Source: Collybia mongolica (lineage: Eukaryota; Basidiomycota; Agaricomycetes; Agaricales; Clitocybaceae). From it: a stretch of 64,000 nucleotides of DNA. Where the stretch lies: positions 1,116,001-1,180,000 of the forward strand of contig JAAXNY010000004.1 of the NCBI GenBank assembly GCA_013420905.1. Reading direction: 5' to 3'. The stretch's first letter is position 1; the number at the start of each line of letters is the position of its first letter. Position numbers and translations under genes: made by a program. The notes beneath the pieces are model-generated. The model made no database searches. It saw only the letters and a program-made list of their open reading frames with translations, and was not told the DNA's origin. Positions 24,094 through 35,554 of this stretch are shown piece by piece.

Positions 24094-24751
24094 ATGCAAC
24101 TCTTCAACTGGCTCTCTTGTCTCTTGTTCGCTGTCGCCGCTCTGGCAAAAGAGGCACCAAAAGAGCTCGGGATTGAAACGACCTTTGCTCCTGCCGATTG
24201 CACACAAACGGCACAGAAGGGCGACTCAATTCAGGTTCACTACGTGAGTACTTGACACAAGCTGAAACGCGCCCATAGACAAGACTGAACCTGGACTGGT
24301 GCACATTCTAGACTGGCACACTTTTCGAAGATGGCAAGAAATTTGATTCCAGGTTTGTCTTTTTGACCAAGTTTACAGGACATTCCTCACTAACGAGTAT
24401 TTTTAGTCTTGACCGTGGACAACCCCTTCCATTGACACGTAAGCAGCCGGGTTAACCTCGCGACTTTCCAGGCAGATGCATAACACTTGACTCGCTTAGT
24501 TGGCATTGGTCAGGTTATTCGTGGTTGGGATGAAGGTCTCATTGGCATGTGTGTCGGCGAGAAGCGAACTTTGACGATCCCCTCGTCCATGGCTTATGGT
24601 ATTTATTTGAAAAATATGTCATGAGGTTCCTTCCACTGAACATACAACAGGTTCACGTGGAGCTGGTGGAGTCATCCCTCCCGATGCCGCCCTAGTCTTT
24701 GAGTGCGAGTTGGTTGGCCTCGAGAAAGGCACCAACCACGAAGAGTTGTAA
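24094..24751 (+). CDS. Secreted/ER FKBP-type peptidyl-prolyl isomerase, copy B
   Basis: Exons 24094-24243, 24312-24352, 24407-24438, 24500-24598 and 24651-24751 give 140 residues. All four introns are GT-AG. The signal peptide [18 protein letters not shown] is followed by [48 protein letters not shown] and [10 protein letters not shown]. The ER-type cysteine pair ([10 protein letters not shown] and GMCVGEKR) is present. The C-terminus -NHEEL is a plausible variant of an ER-retention tetrapeptide. It is the tandem paralogue of copy A: same strand, same signal-peptide start MQL, same exon lengths and phases. The likely role is protein folding in the ER lumen. Confidence 0.93.
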
Positions 24752-25197
24752 TCAGCTCAAAAGACTTTTATTTACAGTATGATCTATCATGACGTTTACT
24801 GGAATATTAACCCTACCATTCGAGATCTGTCGTATTTCTCCGATTTACTATGCTGCTGGAGGGTTTATGGAGCGACAGTTAGAGCAGTCAACGAATTGTG
24901 GCTATACAGGCAATAGATATGCGTCTCCGCGGCGCAGGGGGCACCCCATTCCCGCAGGTTGGGAGTGATGCTAGGGAAAATACCCAGAATGGTCTTCGTC
25001 GCATTGAAGTGTGATTTGGTATGGATCTGAGTTGAATTTTGTAAACTACGCCCGAGTCGAGTCGCGATTGAAATGTTGCTGCAACGGCCAAGATGTCTAT
25101 TGACGCCTATTTGCATTCAACGGATTCGGACTTGGTTGAGCATCTTGGCTTCGACTTTGAACCATTTGACATATCCATCATTCGAATTCAATAACCA
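24752..25197. other. Intergenic between FKBP copy B and the NKAP-like gene
   Basis: This 446-bp gap lies upstream of the NKAP-like start. No feature recognised. Confidence 0.5.
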
Positions 25198-26653
25198 ATG
25201 GCTGCTGTACATCCTTCTCGAATGGGCCTTGTCCCCCAAGACCCAAAAGATTTTTCCCGACGTCGGTCACCATCCCCTCGCCGCAGGCGACGTAGCACAA
25301 CTCCCAACCGAAGTCAGAGCCGTGAGCGCGGAAGAGCCGGAGGTGATGGGGACAGAGACAGAGAAAGGGAAAGAGAACGGGATGGAGGCAGAGACAGATT
25401 ATCAGGTCGGGATGAGGAAGCTAGAAGATATGGGGACAGGAATCGGGAGAATGAACGAGACAGAGACCGGCACAGCGACCGCAGGCGAGGCAGTCCACAG
25501 TACGACGATTATCGACGGCCTCCTCCAGTTCAAGATTCTGCACCTTGGAAACAACCGGAAAGCATGTACCCCAACCGACGAGCAGAGGGGCGGGACAGGC
25601 CTCCGTACGCTGGTGGTAGTGGGTTTGGTGGCGGAGGTGCAGACTTTATGGAGAGGTGCGTAGTGAATATTCTTCCATTCGATTTACTGTGCTGACATCT
25701 TACAGTCGCCGGATACAGAGGGAAAATCAAGTAGTCAACGTATGGCCCCCCTCACCAAAAGCTCCTGCTCGTGGATCGTATGTTCAGATTTCTAAACCTC
25801 AAATATTACGACTAATTCAAGGCGTTACACTAGATCTCCACGACGTGGAAAAAGCAAAAAGTCCAAGCGCGCCAGATCTATTTCAACGAGTGGCTCCTCC
25901 GACGACGGGGAGAGACGGAGAAGAGAACGGAAAGAAAAAAAGAAATCAAGGAAGGAGAAAGATAGCGAGCGAAGGCGACGCCGAAGCAGGAGTAGAAGCA
26001 GACGGAGAAGTTATGATAACGACAGTGAAGATGACAAGAAAAAATCCTCCAAACACTCTAAAAGCAAAAGCCGAAGCAAAAGCAAAGACCTTCGACCTCA
26101 AAGCCCCAGTCCAGAACATATGGATGAGGAATGGGTTGTCAAACCCGTTATTGCCCCCCTTGTTCCAATACCCTCCAGCACGAAGCACGGATCTCCAGAC
26201 CCTCCTCCTTCTTCCCATATTGGGGACGAAGATGACGAGGCCGACTCTGATGACGAGGTCGGTCCACAGCCAATCCAGAAGGTCAATGCAAGCAAAAGGA
26301 TTGATGAGAGGTCTTACGGTGGTGCACTTCTTCGCGGAGAAGGTAGCGCTATGGCCGCCTTTTTGCAAGATGGAACAGAGGCGCGTATCCCCCGTCGTGG
26401 TGAAATTGGATTAACTTCGGACGAGATTGCGAAGTATGAAGATGTCGGATATGTTATGAGCGGCAGTCGTCATCGCAGGATGAACGCTGTCCGAATGAGG
26501 AAGGAGAACCAGGTCATAAGCGCAGAGGAGAAGCGTGGTATCCTCAAACTACAGAAAGAAGAGAGGGAAAGGAGAGAAGCTATATTGAGGGAGGAGTTCA
26601 ACGAATTGGTCAATGAAAGGTTGAAAGCCGCGCCTGAGAGTCGACCAAAGTGA
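25198..26653 (+). CDS. NKAP-family nuclear RNA-processing protein
   Basis: Exons 25198-25655, 25706-25777 and 25834-26653 give 449 residues. The N-terminal half is Arg/Ser/Asp/Glu repeat sequence (RS domain; blocks such as RRRSPSPRRRRRSTT and RERERERDGGRD). The C-terminal NKAP domain is very well conserved: RSYGGALLRGEGSAMAAFLQ, RIPRRGEIGLTSDEIAKYE, VGYVMSGSRHRRMNAVRMRK and ENQVISAEEKRGIL. A motif SRRIQRENQVVNVWPPSP in exon 2 is also typical of the family. In animals NKAP associates with spliceosomes and transcriptional repression; a nuclear splicing role is the reasonable inference here. Frames 2 and 3 over the RS repeats are long and open only because of the repeats. Confidence 0.93.
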
Positions 26654-27471
26654 TCATTCAAAAATAATGTATAAAGATTGAAGTACCCTCACTAGTTTCA
26701 TCTTGTAGGGCCTGTATGTCTCTTCCTCGCCATACAATTTACTCACATATGTTTCCAGAGTCGACATAACCTTTTATTACTGGCTATCGCCCCCTTCAAT
26801 GAACGAGCAATATCTTCTCGCTTTAGCTAATACCCCCAAATATGGCCCATAGTTGTTGATGTGATTCGCCATTGCTACCGCCTCAGTCAGATTTCATCTT
26901 GTTCCTGGTTGACTCGACCCACAGAGCTTGAGAAAATTAACTACGACCGGATCATTCAGGCAAACTCATCGAGAACACATATCAAACTGACTCGCTAAGT
27001 CCTTTGAGAACGCTTCGCACGTCGCGCCCACCCTTCTCATCTCTCCAATTTCTAGGCTTTTCTCCTCTCTCTACTCCCACGTCATCCCGGTTTAAAGTGT
27101 GAATTGAGGCTTGAACAAGACTGACACTGAATGGGCTAACGTTTGTACCCATTTTTCATCCTCGTCCTCCCAGGAAAGTAATGAACCTCATGCCGCATCA
27201 AATTCCGATAATCTACCGCTAGTTCATCTTTGATGACAGAACGCGTACGGAAACCCCGGTCCTTTCCCATAAAGACACCAACATATGATATTGAGTGAGG
27301 AGTGGGTAATTATGCAACTTGACACTCCGGCTGTCAATTCTTCTTGTCACAGTCGATATCTCGTAGCGATCAATCTCCACCCTTTATGAAACAAAGTGGA
27401 TAGGGAGAGTGACTTCTATGTGAGCCCTCAAAAAAATCCCGCTCATCGCTCTCCCATTACCGCAATTACCA
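26654..27471. other. Intergenic between NKAP-like and glycosidase genes
   Basis: These 818 bp have no frame longer than about 60 codons and no recognised RNA or repeat. They presumably hold the glycosidase promoter. Confidence 0.5.
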
Positions 27472-28741
27472 ATGTCAACCACTATCAAAGCCATTTTTGC
27501 GGCCAGTTTGCTGCACGGAGCACTAGGCGTTTTGGGATCAGAATTCGATCCATTCCCGTTCTCTCCAGGTTTTAACATCGCCAAAGTTGTGGAACTCTCA
27601 GAAACCATTTCCTCACACTCTTGGGAATACGGCGTGACTTCACAAGCTCTTCTTGAGCTGTATAATCCTTCAGTATCGGTGTTTGGCACCAGGCCGTTCC
27701 CAGTCCCGACGGTCCGCAAAGAAAACGTGAAGGCTTTGGATTATGCCTCAAAAAAAATCATAATTGGCACCGGAGCTAATGCGCTGTCCGACGGTGATGG
27801 GGCTGTTGGTGATCCAGCAAGTCTAGGTGTTAGTGCCGTATTATTGGGGAGGAGTGACGATACTTTTGCTATTGCCGCAACGGAACAGCTTGACTATGTT
27901 GTAAATGGTGCTCCTCGTGCTCCCAATGGGGCCATTTCCCATAGAGTAGATATTGTCGAATTGTGGTGAGCTCTGTTGTTCACAATCAGCCTCCCATGAT
28001 GGAATAACTTATTCTGTTCTCGTTAGGGCTGATTTTATCTATATGGCTCCGCCATTTCTGGCATACTACGCCGCTGACACGAACAACGCCACATTATTGC
28101 ATGAATCTGTTCAACAATGTGGACACTATCGTGAAGTCTTACAGGACAATTTATTCGCCGCCCCATATGATGGAGTTTGGGAACATATTATAGGGCCGCA
28201 ACACTTAGACCATGGCCTCTGGTCTACAGGAAACGGGTGGGCGGCGGGCGGGATGGCGCGCGTCCTTGCGACCGTTATGAAAGCTCCTGTAGCCAAACAT
28301 GTCATGTGGCGTCGAGAAGCCATAGAGAACCTCACAAAATGGATCAAAGAAATTGTAGATGGCGCGATGGGAGCTCCTGCAGATGGGGGCTTGCTTAGAA
28401 ATTATCTCAACGACACGGAGACTGGGCATGGCTTTAGTGAGGTTGCTGGGTCCTCAATGATTTCCGCAGTAATTTACCGCATGGCAATACTGCAACCACA
28501 CGAGTTTGGGAGGAGGTATATCAAGTGGGCAGATGACGTCCGTCACGTGCTCGGAGGGGACGACGCACAAGGGAATCCTCATATTACCAACACTGGCATT
28601 GTTACTCCGGCTGTAAACCCACTCGACTGGAACGACACGAACCCACTGACCACAGGAAGTCCCGAGGGCCAGGCTTTCGTTTCGCTGATGTACGCAGCAT
28701 GGAGAGATTGTGTTTGGGCAGGGATTTGTAGTCGACAATAA
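27472..28741 (+). CDS. Secreted six-hairpin glycosidase (GH105/GH88-like)
   Basis: Two exons (27472-27965 and 28027-28741; intron 61 nt) give 402 residues. A hydrophobic N-terminus (TIKAIFAASLLHGALGVLG) looks like a signal peptide. SHRVDIVELWADFIYMAPPF followed by LAYY resembles the DxxYM-PFL region of GH105/GH88 alpha/alpha-barrel hydrolases. GLWSTGNGWAAGGMARVLAT matches the W-x-GNGW region. In these families conserved acids attack unsaturated uronyl residues on pectin or related polysaccharides; the actual substrate is unknown. Several NxT/NxS sequons fit secretion. The C-terminus is short. It is convergent with the G-alpha gene, 158 bp apart. Confidence 0.75.
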
Positions 28742-28899
28742 GTTAAAAAAGTCATTTATTGAGAAGTTGCGTACAGATATAGGAAGCTGAAGAGAGTGGG
28801 ATACATCCTGCTAAAGTACCATGATATACCTGGGTCGCAAGTATAGAAAACCTGGTGTGAGTACGGAACGTGATGAGAAGGACACTGTGGTGCTGTACC

Positions 28900-31025
28900 T
28901 CACATTAACCCTGCGCCATCCATATGTTTTTGGATGATTGAGTCTCCAACTATTTGCTCAGAAGTTCGGTATGACCAGTAAGGGGCAGGAACCAGTCACA
29001 TACCATCGGCTACAACAACGCGCATTGCTTTGGTGTCCTGGTTACCTGAACGTCAGTAAGTGGCATAAAAAGCGCATTCGCATTCCGTACCACCATCGTT
29101 GTGAAATGCTGGAGAAAATCTGTGTTTAGCGAGTATACACACAAGAAGCTGTCGCAAATACAGTATATAGGCCCCGGCCTCCGGAGTCACTTCGATGGTG
29201 AATCTGTTTAAAATGAACTCGGAAGTAGTCAGCAACGCTTTCGTAATTATTTCGTCGTTTCCCGTAACTCGGGATGCTGGTGAAAATATTAAGAACATTC
29301 TACGGAAAACTTTGTCGCTGGTCCAGTATACGCACTATTTCAGGACTCTTATACCACTCTCTAACTTCTGCTTGAGCACATCTACCTGAAGCAGATAGTT
29401 TAGGGCGGGAGTTGCTATGTGAGACGGAGTTTACCTTATTAAGCAAAAGGATAAGGCTCGCTCTTTTCAGCAGCATATTAGAACATATGGCAGAAAAGAG
29501 CTCGAGAGAGTCTTCTATCCTGTTAACTTTGTGGTTTTCCTCAAGGTGCTAAGGTCATGTTTAATCCCCATAGATTGCGGAGTTGGATTAGCACAAACCT
29601 GATCGAAGGCGCTGATTGGGGCTGATATCAGGATGTCTGGTTAGTGCAAAAGTAAATTTTCGCAAATTTGCGATGATACCTAGGAATATGATTGCTGTAG
29701 CTATTGATCGACTAGTGAGCGCGAGCCCCACGGAAGAAGCAAGGACGTATAATCACCATCATCGAAGTACGGAATCCAGGCGTTTCTCTGATGAAGTGTC
29801 AGCTGCAATATGTTTGACATCGATGGGAATATCAACCTGACTTCGCTGAAAGACGCCACGCATTTATTGAGAATGAAATGTTATGAGATTTCAACGCGCG
29901 TACCGCACCCCCCACATCGTACATCCGCCACAGAATTTCTTCATTTATTCGACGCAGGGGAAGAGTGTGTTCGACAACACCGAGGGTTTGAATGCGGGTG
30001 TTGAGAATATCCTCTAACAAACTATCAGTGAATTACTTTCGAATACGCTAGTATGTGATGGACCGGTTGTAGGTAAATAATCAGTCTCGAGAATACGGGA
30101 CAGATTGTTGAGAAAGCTGTGAGGGACTGTCATTTTATGGCAGTTTTGAAGTGAAATGAACTTAGTTACAATGGGGCTGATTCTTCTAACCCAAGTTTTC
30201 GAAGACCAGCCATCTTGCACACGAGTGGATTTCGCCACAGAGCTTCTATATCATCTTGGGCATGTCGCAAAATATCCACTGCTAAAGAAGTGGCATCCGA
30301 GGTAGCATTCACTGTTGGGTCGCCCTTTGGTCGCCCCGAGCTCACCCACGTTTGCCAGCCGGTACGAACATACAAAGATGCTCTCCCAGTAAAACCTCCG
30401 TTCAGTTCTGAAGCGACCGAGGTCTCTGCCGCAAGAAGTGGCAAAAGTCTTGTTTGCAGGCGAATTACCTCGTTATCACCTTCATACGAGATAGAAGCTT
30501 CAGGTCCCTCAGCCGTTTTCGATAGCCCTTCACCCAGCCCTTCAAATATAGCACGAACGGCTCTGATGACGTTCAAGTAGACAGCGGTTCTCCAAGAGGG
30601 TCGTTCACTTTCCAGGGCTTGAGACGCGTACAGAAGTTGGAACTGTTTGTGTAGTGTGGATTTCCCTACAAAAATACATTTCGAATTAGTATGAAGAACT
30701 GTGTGTACCTGGATAAACTTGCCTGATTCGGATTGCCCAAGGAGAAGTACTGGATTGTCGACAATGAGAAATAAGAGCCAGTGATAGAATGCAATCAGGA
30801 CCTTTGACTTCTCTTTTGCTTTGTTCCTTTCGTTTCAGGGACTCTTGCTGTAAGGTCGGAGCTGCAAGTTCAAATTGTGGTCCTGGCATACGAGACTTTC
30901 CCTGAAGTTACCTTTAATGTTTCGTCTATGACACTGCTCAGCTTCGCAGCCTCTTCATCGTAATACGCCTCCTCATCGTCGAGCCATGTTTTAGATGATT
31001 GGGGGGTTGAAGTAGCCACCGGCAT
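28900..31025 (-). CDS. Divergent G-protein alpha subunit, about 12 exons
   Basis: I assembled this from many small exons. The start is MPVATSTPQSSKTWLDDEEA (31025). An N-terminal helix QESLKRKEQSKREVK joins to VLLLGQSESGKSTLHKQFQL, the P-loop. The helical domain follows (PSWRTAVYLNVIRAVRAIFE to DIEALWRNPLVCKMAGLRKL), then FFLNNLSRILETDYLPTTED and the switch region ILNTRIQTLGVVEHTLPLRR with ILWRMYDVGGA. Further exons give NAWIPYFDDA, TAIIFL, APISAFDQ, HLEENHKVNRIEDSLELFSA, LLLNKVDVLKQKLESGI, NYESVADYFRVHFKQIHHRS and ASCNQDTKAMRVVVADV joined to GDSIIQKHMDGAGLM. NKVD is the guanine-specificity motif. It would bind GTP and relay receptor signals. The DVGGA junction is uncertain, and one intron in the P-loop has a GC donor. 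No N-myristoylation glycine at position 2. Confidence 0.85.
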
Positions 31026-32825
31026 GAATAGTCAAACGGAGGTTTTTCACAGTAGGTGGTTTTCTCAAGGACCTGTTCAAAGGCGGATACCGTCAAATCT
31101 CCGACAAGGCTTCTAATAAATCCCAGCAGCCTCCAAAACGGGACACTGGGCCGCAACCCAGGTTCCCTAACGCATCATTAACGTACCTATACATAGACTG
31201 AGGTGTCTGGTTCTGGCACTGCCGCCAAGAACAGCCGTATACATCTCAACCAGGAAGCCGTTTGGATAGCTCATTGCAAGCTTTCATCTCGAAGCACCGC
31301 AAAAGCCGGTCAGCAGAGATGAAAGACTTGTAAGGATATGCAAAGTCTGCCTCTGGGTGCCTCGAGTCATTCAAGTGGCTCCTGTCAAAAATGATGAAAC
31401 GTCTGATTGAATTTCGATTGTTGTCGCGTATTGTGTTCGGAGGCCGCTGACATCGGCTGTTGCCGACATCCGGTCCAGAGTGGGAAAGTCTGGCTTATCC
31501 TAGAAATGTTCCATTTTTGTGGTTGTATGGTTGGTTCTGTGGGCATTGACACGTCAATACTCTAAAGATACTGATTGGTGGGTGGGGTCCGAACAGAACA
31601 AATGCTTTTACGACGAGAGCATGTAGCTTCTCCCAGCTGGAAGTCAAGGCTCTGACCCCCGCGACCCAGTCGCGGCCTCAATTGGGCACGCCTTTACCTT
31701 CCTCAGCTTAGTATTACAAGCCAATAGCCTCCTTCCCCGTCGTTTCTACGCGGAGTCATGAAACGTCACCCGCTTACTTGGACCATCACCTGTCCGAGAC
31801 ATTATCAGGCCGTGGTTTTCCTTTTGACTATACAGGTTTGCGCGCTCGCAGTTGGCGTCAGCCCCATGATATTTCTGTTAGGGCCGTAGGTAAAGCAGGA
31901 CCGTGAAACACCATATTATTACTTAACAACGTCACGTTTACAGCGTATATGTTCGATTGATATTATATGATCACTAGGGCTTACTCGCCATTCTGTTTCG
32001 CTCCTCTAAGCCTAGCTATTTTTAGGATCCTGTGAAAGGCAAAGCCCAGAATTGTCAATGACCACCTTCAAAGCACCTGGTGTGTAGTTCCAAAGTATCT
32101 GTGCATGACGGGGGAATGAAAGGAGTCATACGATAGCCTTGATATGGCTCCCTTGACCCCTAACAACTTCTTCCCGGCGATCCTTCCTACCTCCACCCTA
32201 CCTCAATCCCGCGGAAATGTAAAGGTGTACTCTTACGGTGGCTAACCTGGAGTTCTCTAACCGACTTATATCAGGGTCAAATGAAATGATCCAAAGCCCG
32301 GTAATCACCTTTGACTCCTCTTAACATATCTCATGGCAGGCATGAATCTCTAGCTACAGTCAGCGGAAGTTAGCAATGCTTTGTGCTTTTCATGCAAAGC
32401 GACAATAGTCTCAACACAATGCGGCAGGTCTGGGAGGTAGACTTCTATTATAAATCTTGGTAGGTTTGGACTCTCCAGGGATACGCTCTCATGTAGGATA
32501 TAGGTGAGATACACACACGTCAAATTGCGCTGAGTGTTGTCGTGGATACTGCTTACGGTTGCTGACAGTCGTAAATTGGCCTTTTTGGTGTCGTTAAAGA
32601 GCTCTAACTATTTGAGAATGAAGGGTATATTGTAGTAACCGCTTCCCTATGAGCTTGTGGCTTTATATAGTTCAGAAACGTTAAGCAATACGATGATGCG
32701 CGACAAGGGAAGGAACTCATGGCCGGCATCAAACACTGTTAGCGTCTATATGTATGTGCATTTTCAGAAAACACACACAGCGGCAACAAATATGCAGGAG
32801 TAGTTATTCACATTACTATAAGCCA
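31026..32825. other. 1.8-kb intergenic upstream of the G-alpha gene
   Basis: No frame above 60 codons lies beyond 31156 and no family signature is seen. A minus-strand frame at 30938-31156 overlaps the first G-alpha exon and is a shadow. The length suggests a large promoter region for G-alpha; I recognise no factor sites. Confidence 0.5.
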
Positions 32826-33982
32826 TCAGAAGTAAACCACCTTTTTAGTGGAAGGTTTCAATACGTTGCCAAAAGTCTTGACGACTCCGGAGTATGCTCC
32901 CGCCTTGATATCAAGTGATCGTCTGACTTTATCTTGTTGTTTTTCACCTTGCTCCAGTTCAGTGGTGTGGCGTTTGAATGTGTGAAAATCGTCCTCGTCC
33001 GCTCCAGCCTCGCGGCCCGTGCCAAGCACGGACGAGTTGTCAATAACGTCTGGTGCGATTCCCATGAGTTTCGCAAGATGATGGATAAAGAGACAGCGCA
33101 CCACGCTTCCGCAACCCGCAGTCTCTTGCCAGGTGTGAAGTGTCACCACACAGTTTACAGCAACCACCGTTAGGATATACACCTTTGGCCTTGTTCTGTG
33201 GACATGATGAGGCGAGATGACCTTTGCCGTTGCATACGAAACAAGACGCAAATGGTAGAGGGTCCACATCGTTGATCGACTTCTTACATCGTGAAAGTGT
33301 GTGTCTTGTTGAGCCACATCTTTTTGGGTATTTTTTTATAAACAAAACAGGAACGGGGTATGTACAGGACGCACCTGTAACAAATTCCGACAACTCCCTT
33401 AGATTTTTTTGCGCTGCCTTCACCATTGTTCACCATATTTTTTGTAACAGGACAATCTTTCGCAGCGTGTCCTGTTTCACGGCATGCAAAACAAGTAGTC
33501 CCAGCCATCTTTTCGTTGATTCGTCGCTGACGCCGGACTTCCGATGCGGACAAATCTTTGGCGGTTTCGAGATGAGGTGTGTTAGAAGTAGTGTCTAACA
33601 CGGAATACGTACTCTTCGCTTTCCTTTCTTTCTCTCTTTTCTTCTTCTTTGCTGATTTCGACAAAGCAGGTTTAGGTGTCGCTGTTTCACTTGCGCATTC
33701 TTCACCTTTCTCCCCCATATCCACATTTTTGTTATCTGCCTCGTCGCCACCACTGGCGATAGCAGCGATTACTGGCATGTTTCCATCCCTCTTAGACATC
33801 TTCGTCCTCTTCCGCTTCTTCTTTGGTGGTGCAACAGCTTCAGTTGTGCTTGCTTCTGCCATTGGTTCGACATTCGTTTTATGGTCCGGCTGTAGTTCGT
33901 TCATCGTCTCCGGATCCGCTTGATGACCAAGACCAGTTTCAACATAAGTTCTCTTCCTCCCAAAATTAGTCACCCGTGTCAT
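32826..33982 (-). CDS. ZCCHC9-like CCHC zinc-knuckle protein
   Basis: It starts MTRVTNFGRKRTYVETG. A basic nuclear-type segment PPKKKRKRTKMSKR precedes a set of CCHC knuckles: CFACRETGHAAKDC, CYRCGSTRHTLSRC (across an intron), CFVCNGKGHLASSC and CKLCGDTSHLARDC. The short linkers, with KGVYPNGGCCKLCG, match the ZCCHC9 family. The C-terminus is the lysine-rich -STKKVVYF, after VIDNSSVLGTGREAGADEDD. ZCCHC9-like proteins are nucleolar or nuclear RNA-binding proteins; a role in ribosome or RNA processing is an inference. At least two introns occur. The upstream side is divergent from a weak membrane-protein model at 34410. Confidence 0.87.
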
Positions 33983-34409
33983 GATAAAACGAGGGCTTTT
34001 GCTGAATATTTGGTGGCACCTTGATCTGGCGAGCGAAAATCTTGCATTGATGTGGCAGTGCTGTTTTCAGGATCTCGGCCCGGTACTCCGCCAGTCATTT
34101 CCTCGATTTCTCGTGCTCTTCTGTTCATTTTCTCATCAAGGTTGTGGCTTCATTGTCGCCGAAACTTTGACCGCCCTTGTGGAAACGTTTGAAGAGCCCC
34201 CGGATTGCAATGGTCACACTGCAAATCATTGGCACCCCGCTGCGCAGCGATAGTCCCATGTGACTTCTCGCGTCAAGCTCCTCGACGGCTGCGCAACTTG
34301 GCATCAAGATTTCCTAAATATAAATATGGACCAAAACGTTGTGAAAAATTCTCCGCTCGTTTAGTGATCTATTCAAGCCTGCGGAACGCTCAGCGCGCCA
34401 GTTGATAGT
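33983..34409. other. Divergent upstream region
   Basis: These 427 bp lie between ZCCHC9-like and a plus-strand membrane frame. Short frames here lack support. Confidence 0.4.
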
Positions 34410-35039
34410 ATGTCTCTAGTAGTTCGTAATGCATTATATGGTCTGTCCCTTCTCGTGTCGACCTTGTTGATCTACGTTCACTATTTATTTCACACAGGTC
34501 TTACACTTTCTGTGGCTGTTATCCAGAGCTGCTTCTGCTTCCCCGAGGCCTGGTGGGACGAACTGTCACCACGCATCAGTGCGCAGATTGCTTCAACGAT
34601 CTACAGTAGATAGCGGGTTAAACTATTTGCTAGATGTGTATGGGACACTCACCGGGCTGGTGGCAACCATGACTTGGATATGGATGAGCGTCCTGTAAGT
34701 ATTGGACTTTATGTGTGTTGATTTTTGAGATCATTGATCCAGAAACCACAATCAGGATCGCATACAACAACCGTCCCACCTCCATCCATAGACTCACCCG
34801 GACTTCTTCACACTTCATCTCTAACACCATTTTTGCAGGCGCATGGCTTGGTGAGCGGCATCTTATCATTCATTCTAGTTACTTACCGAATATCCAGTAT
34901 TGGCGATCATATTCACAACGCAGTTGCGCTACACCTGCTTCGCGAACTTGAAGTTCTCTATGGACGGTTTGGAGAATATATGGTGTTTTATGAACGCTTT
35001 CATACTCGGATGGGCATGGCTGCTATTTCTATTAAGTGA
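34410..35039 (+). CDS. Putative multi-pass membrane protein, weak model
   Basis: Exon 1 encodes MSLVVRNALYGLSLLVSTLL then IYVHYLFHT. A GT-AG intron (from 34498 to CTACAG near 34606) joins it in phase to VDSGLNYLLDVYGTLTGLVA and TMTWIWMSVL before a GTAAGT donor. A following open stretch has SGILSFILVTYRISSI and LEVLYGRFGEYMVFYER, but its acceptor is poor. Hydrophobic segments suggest a small membrane protein. I do not recognise the family, and the 3' half and stop are uncertain. Confidence 0.35.
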
Positions 35040-35554
35040 ATATACTAGGTCATATTCGTCACCATTGCCACTAAACGTATTCATCTTAAGCAACAATATC
35101 GGCGGTGTTGGTATCACGTTTTGCTACCCTCCATGGTATGGGACTACCAACCAATGTAGCACTCAACGACCTGGAGTATAAGCGGAAGCGGGAATCTGAT
35201 ATGATTCTTGACGATTGACTCAGACGGATTACAGTTCCGCGCAGCGATGGAATAGCCAGATAACGTACTGCACTTATTGTTGAATAATTCCATTATAATA
35301 TACACTACGCCTTTTCTGAGTCAGGTTGCAGAAAAAGGCAGGAAATTACGGTTTACATGGTGACTTATTCAAACGATACAGCATATAGGACCCTCCCATC
35401 GAATTAGCGGACAATGTACTTAATGGCGGTGGTGATCTGGGAAAACGAATTGCCCATGTGTCATTTGGTTGACACTTGTAATGTACGTCCCCCATTCGTC
35501 CAGTCTGGAACGTTCAGCGTCAGTTCCATCCACAACGGCGGCATGGGAAGACAC
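35040..35554. other. Intergenic
   Basis: About 500 bp without a supported gene, ending at the 3' end of the Zn2Cys6 factor. Confidence 0.45.

Noticed and set aside
25073..26414. Two long alternative plus-strand frames over the NKAP-like gene
   Set aside because: They arise from Arg/Ser repeat codons read out of phase; the conserved NKAP domain and splice phases fix the real frame.
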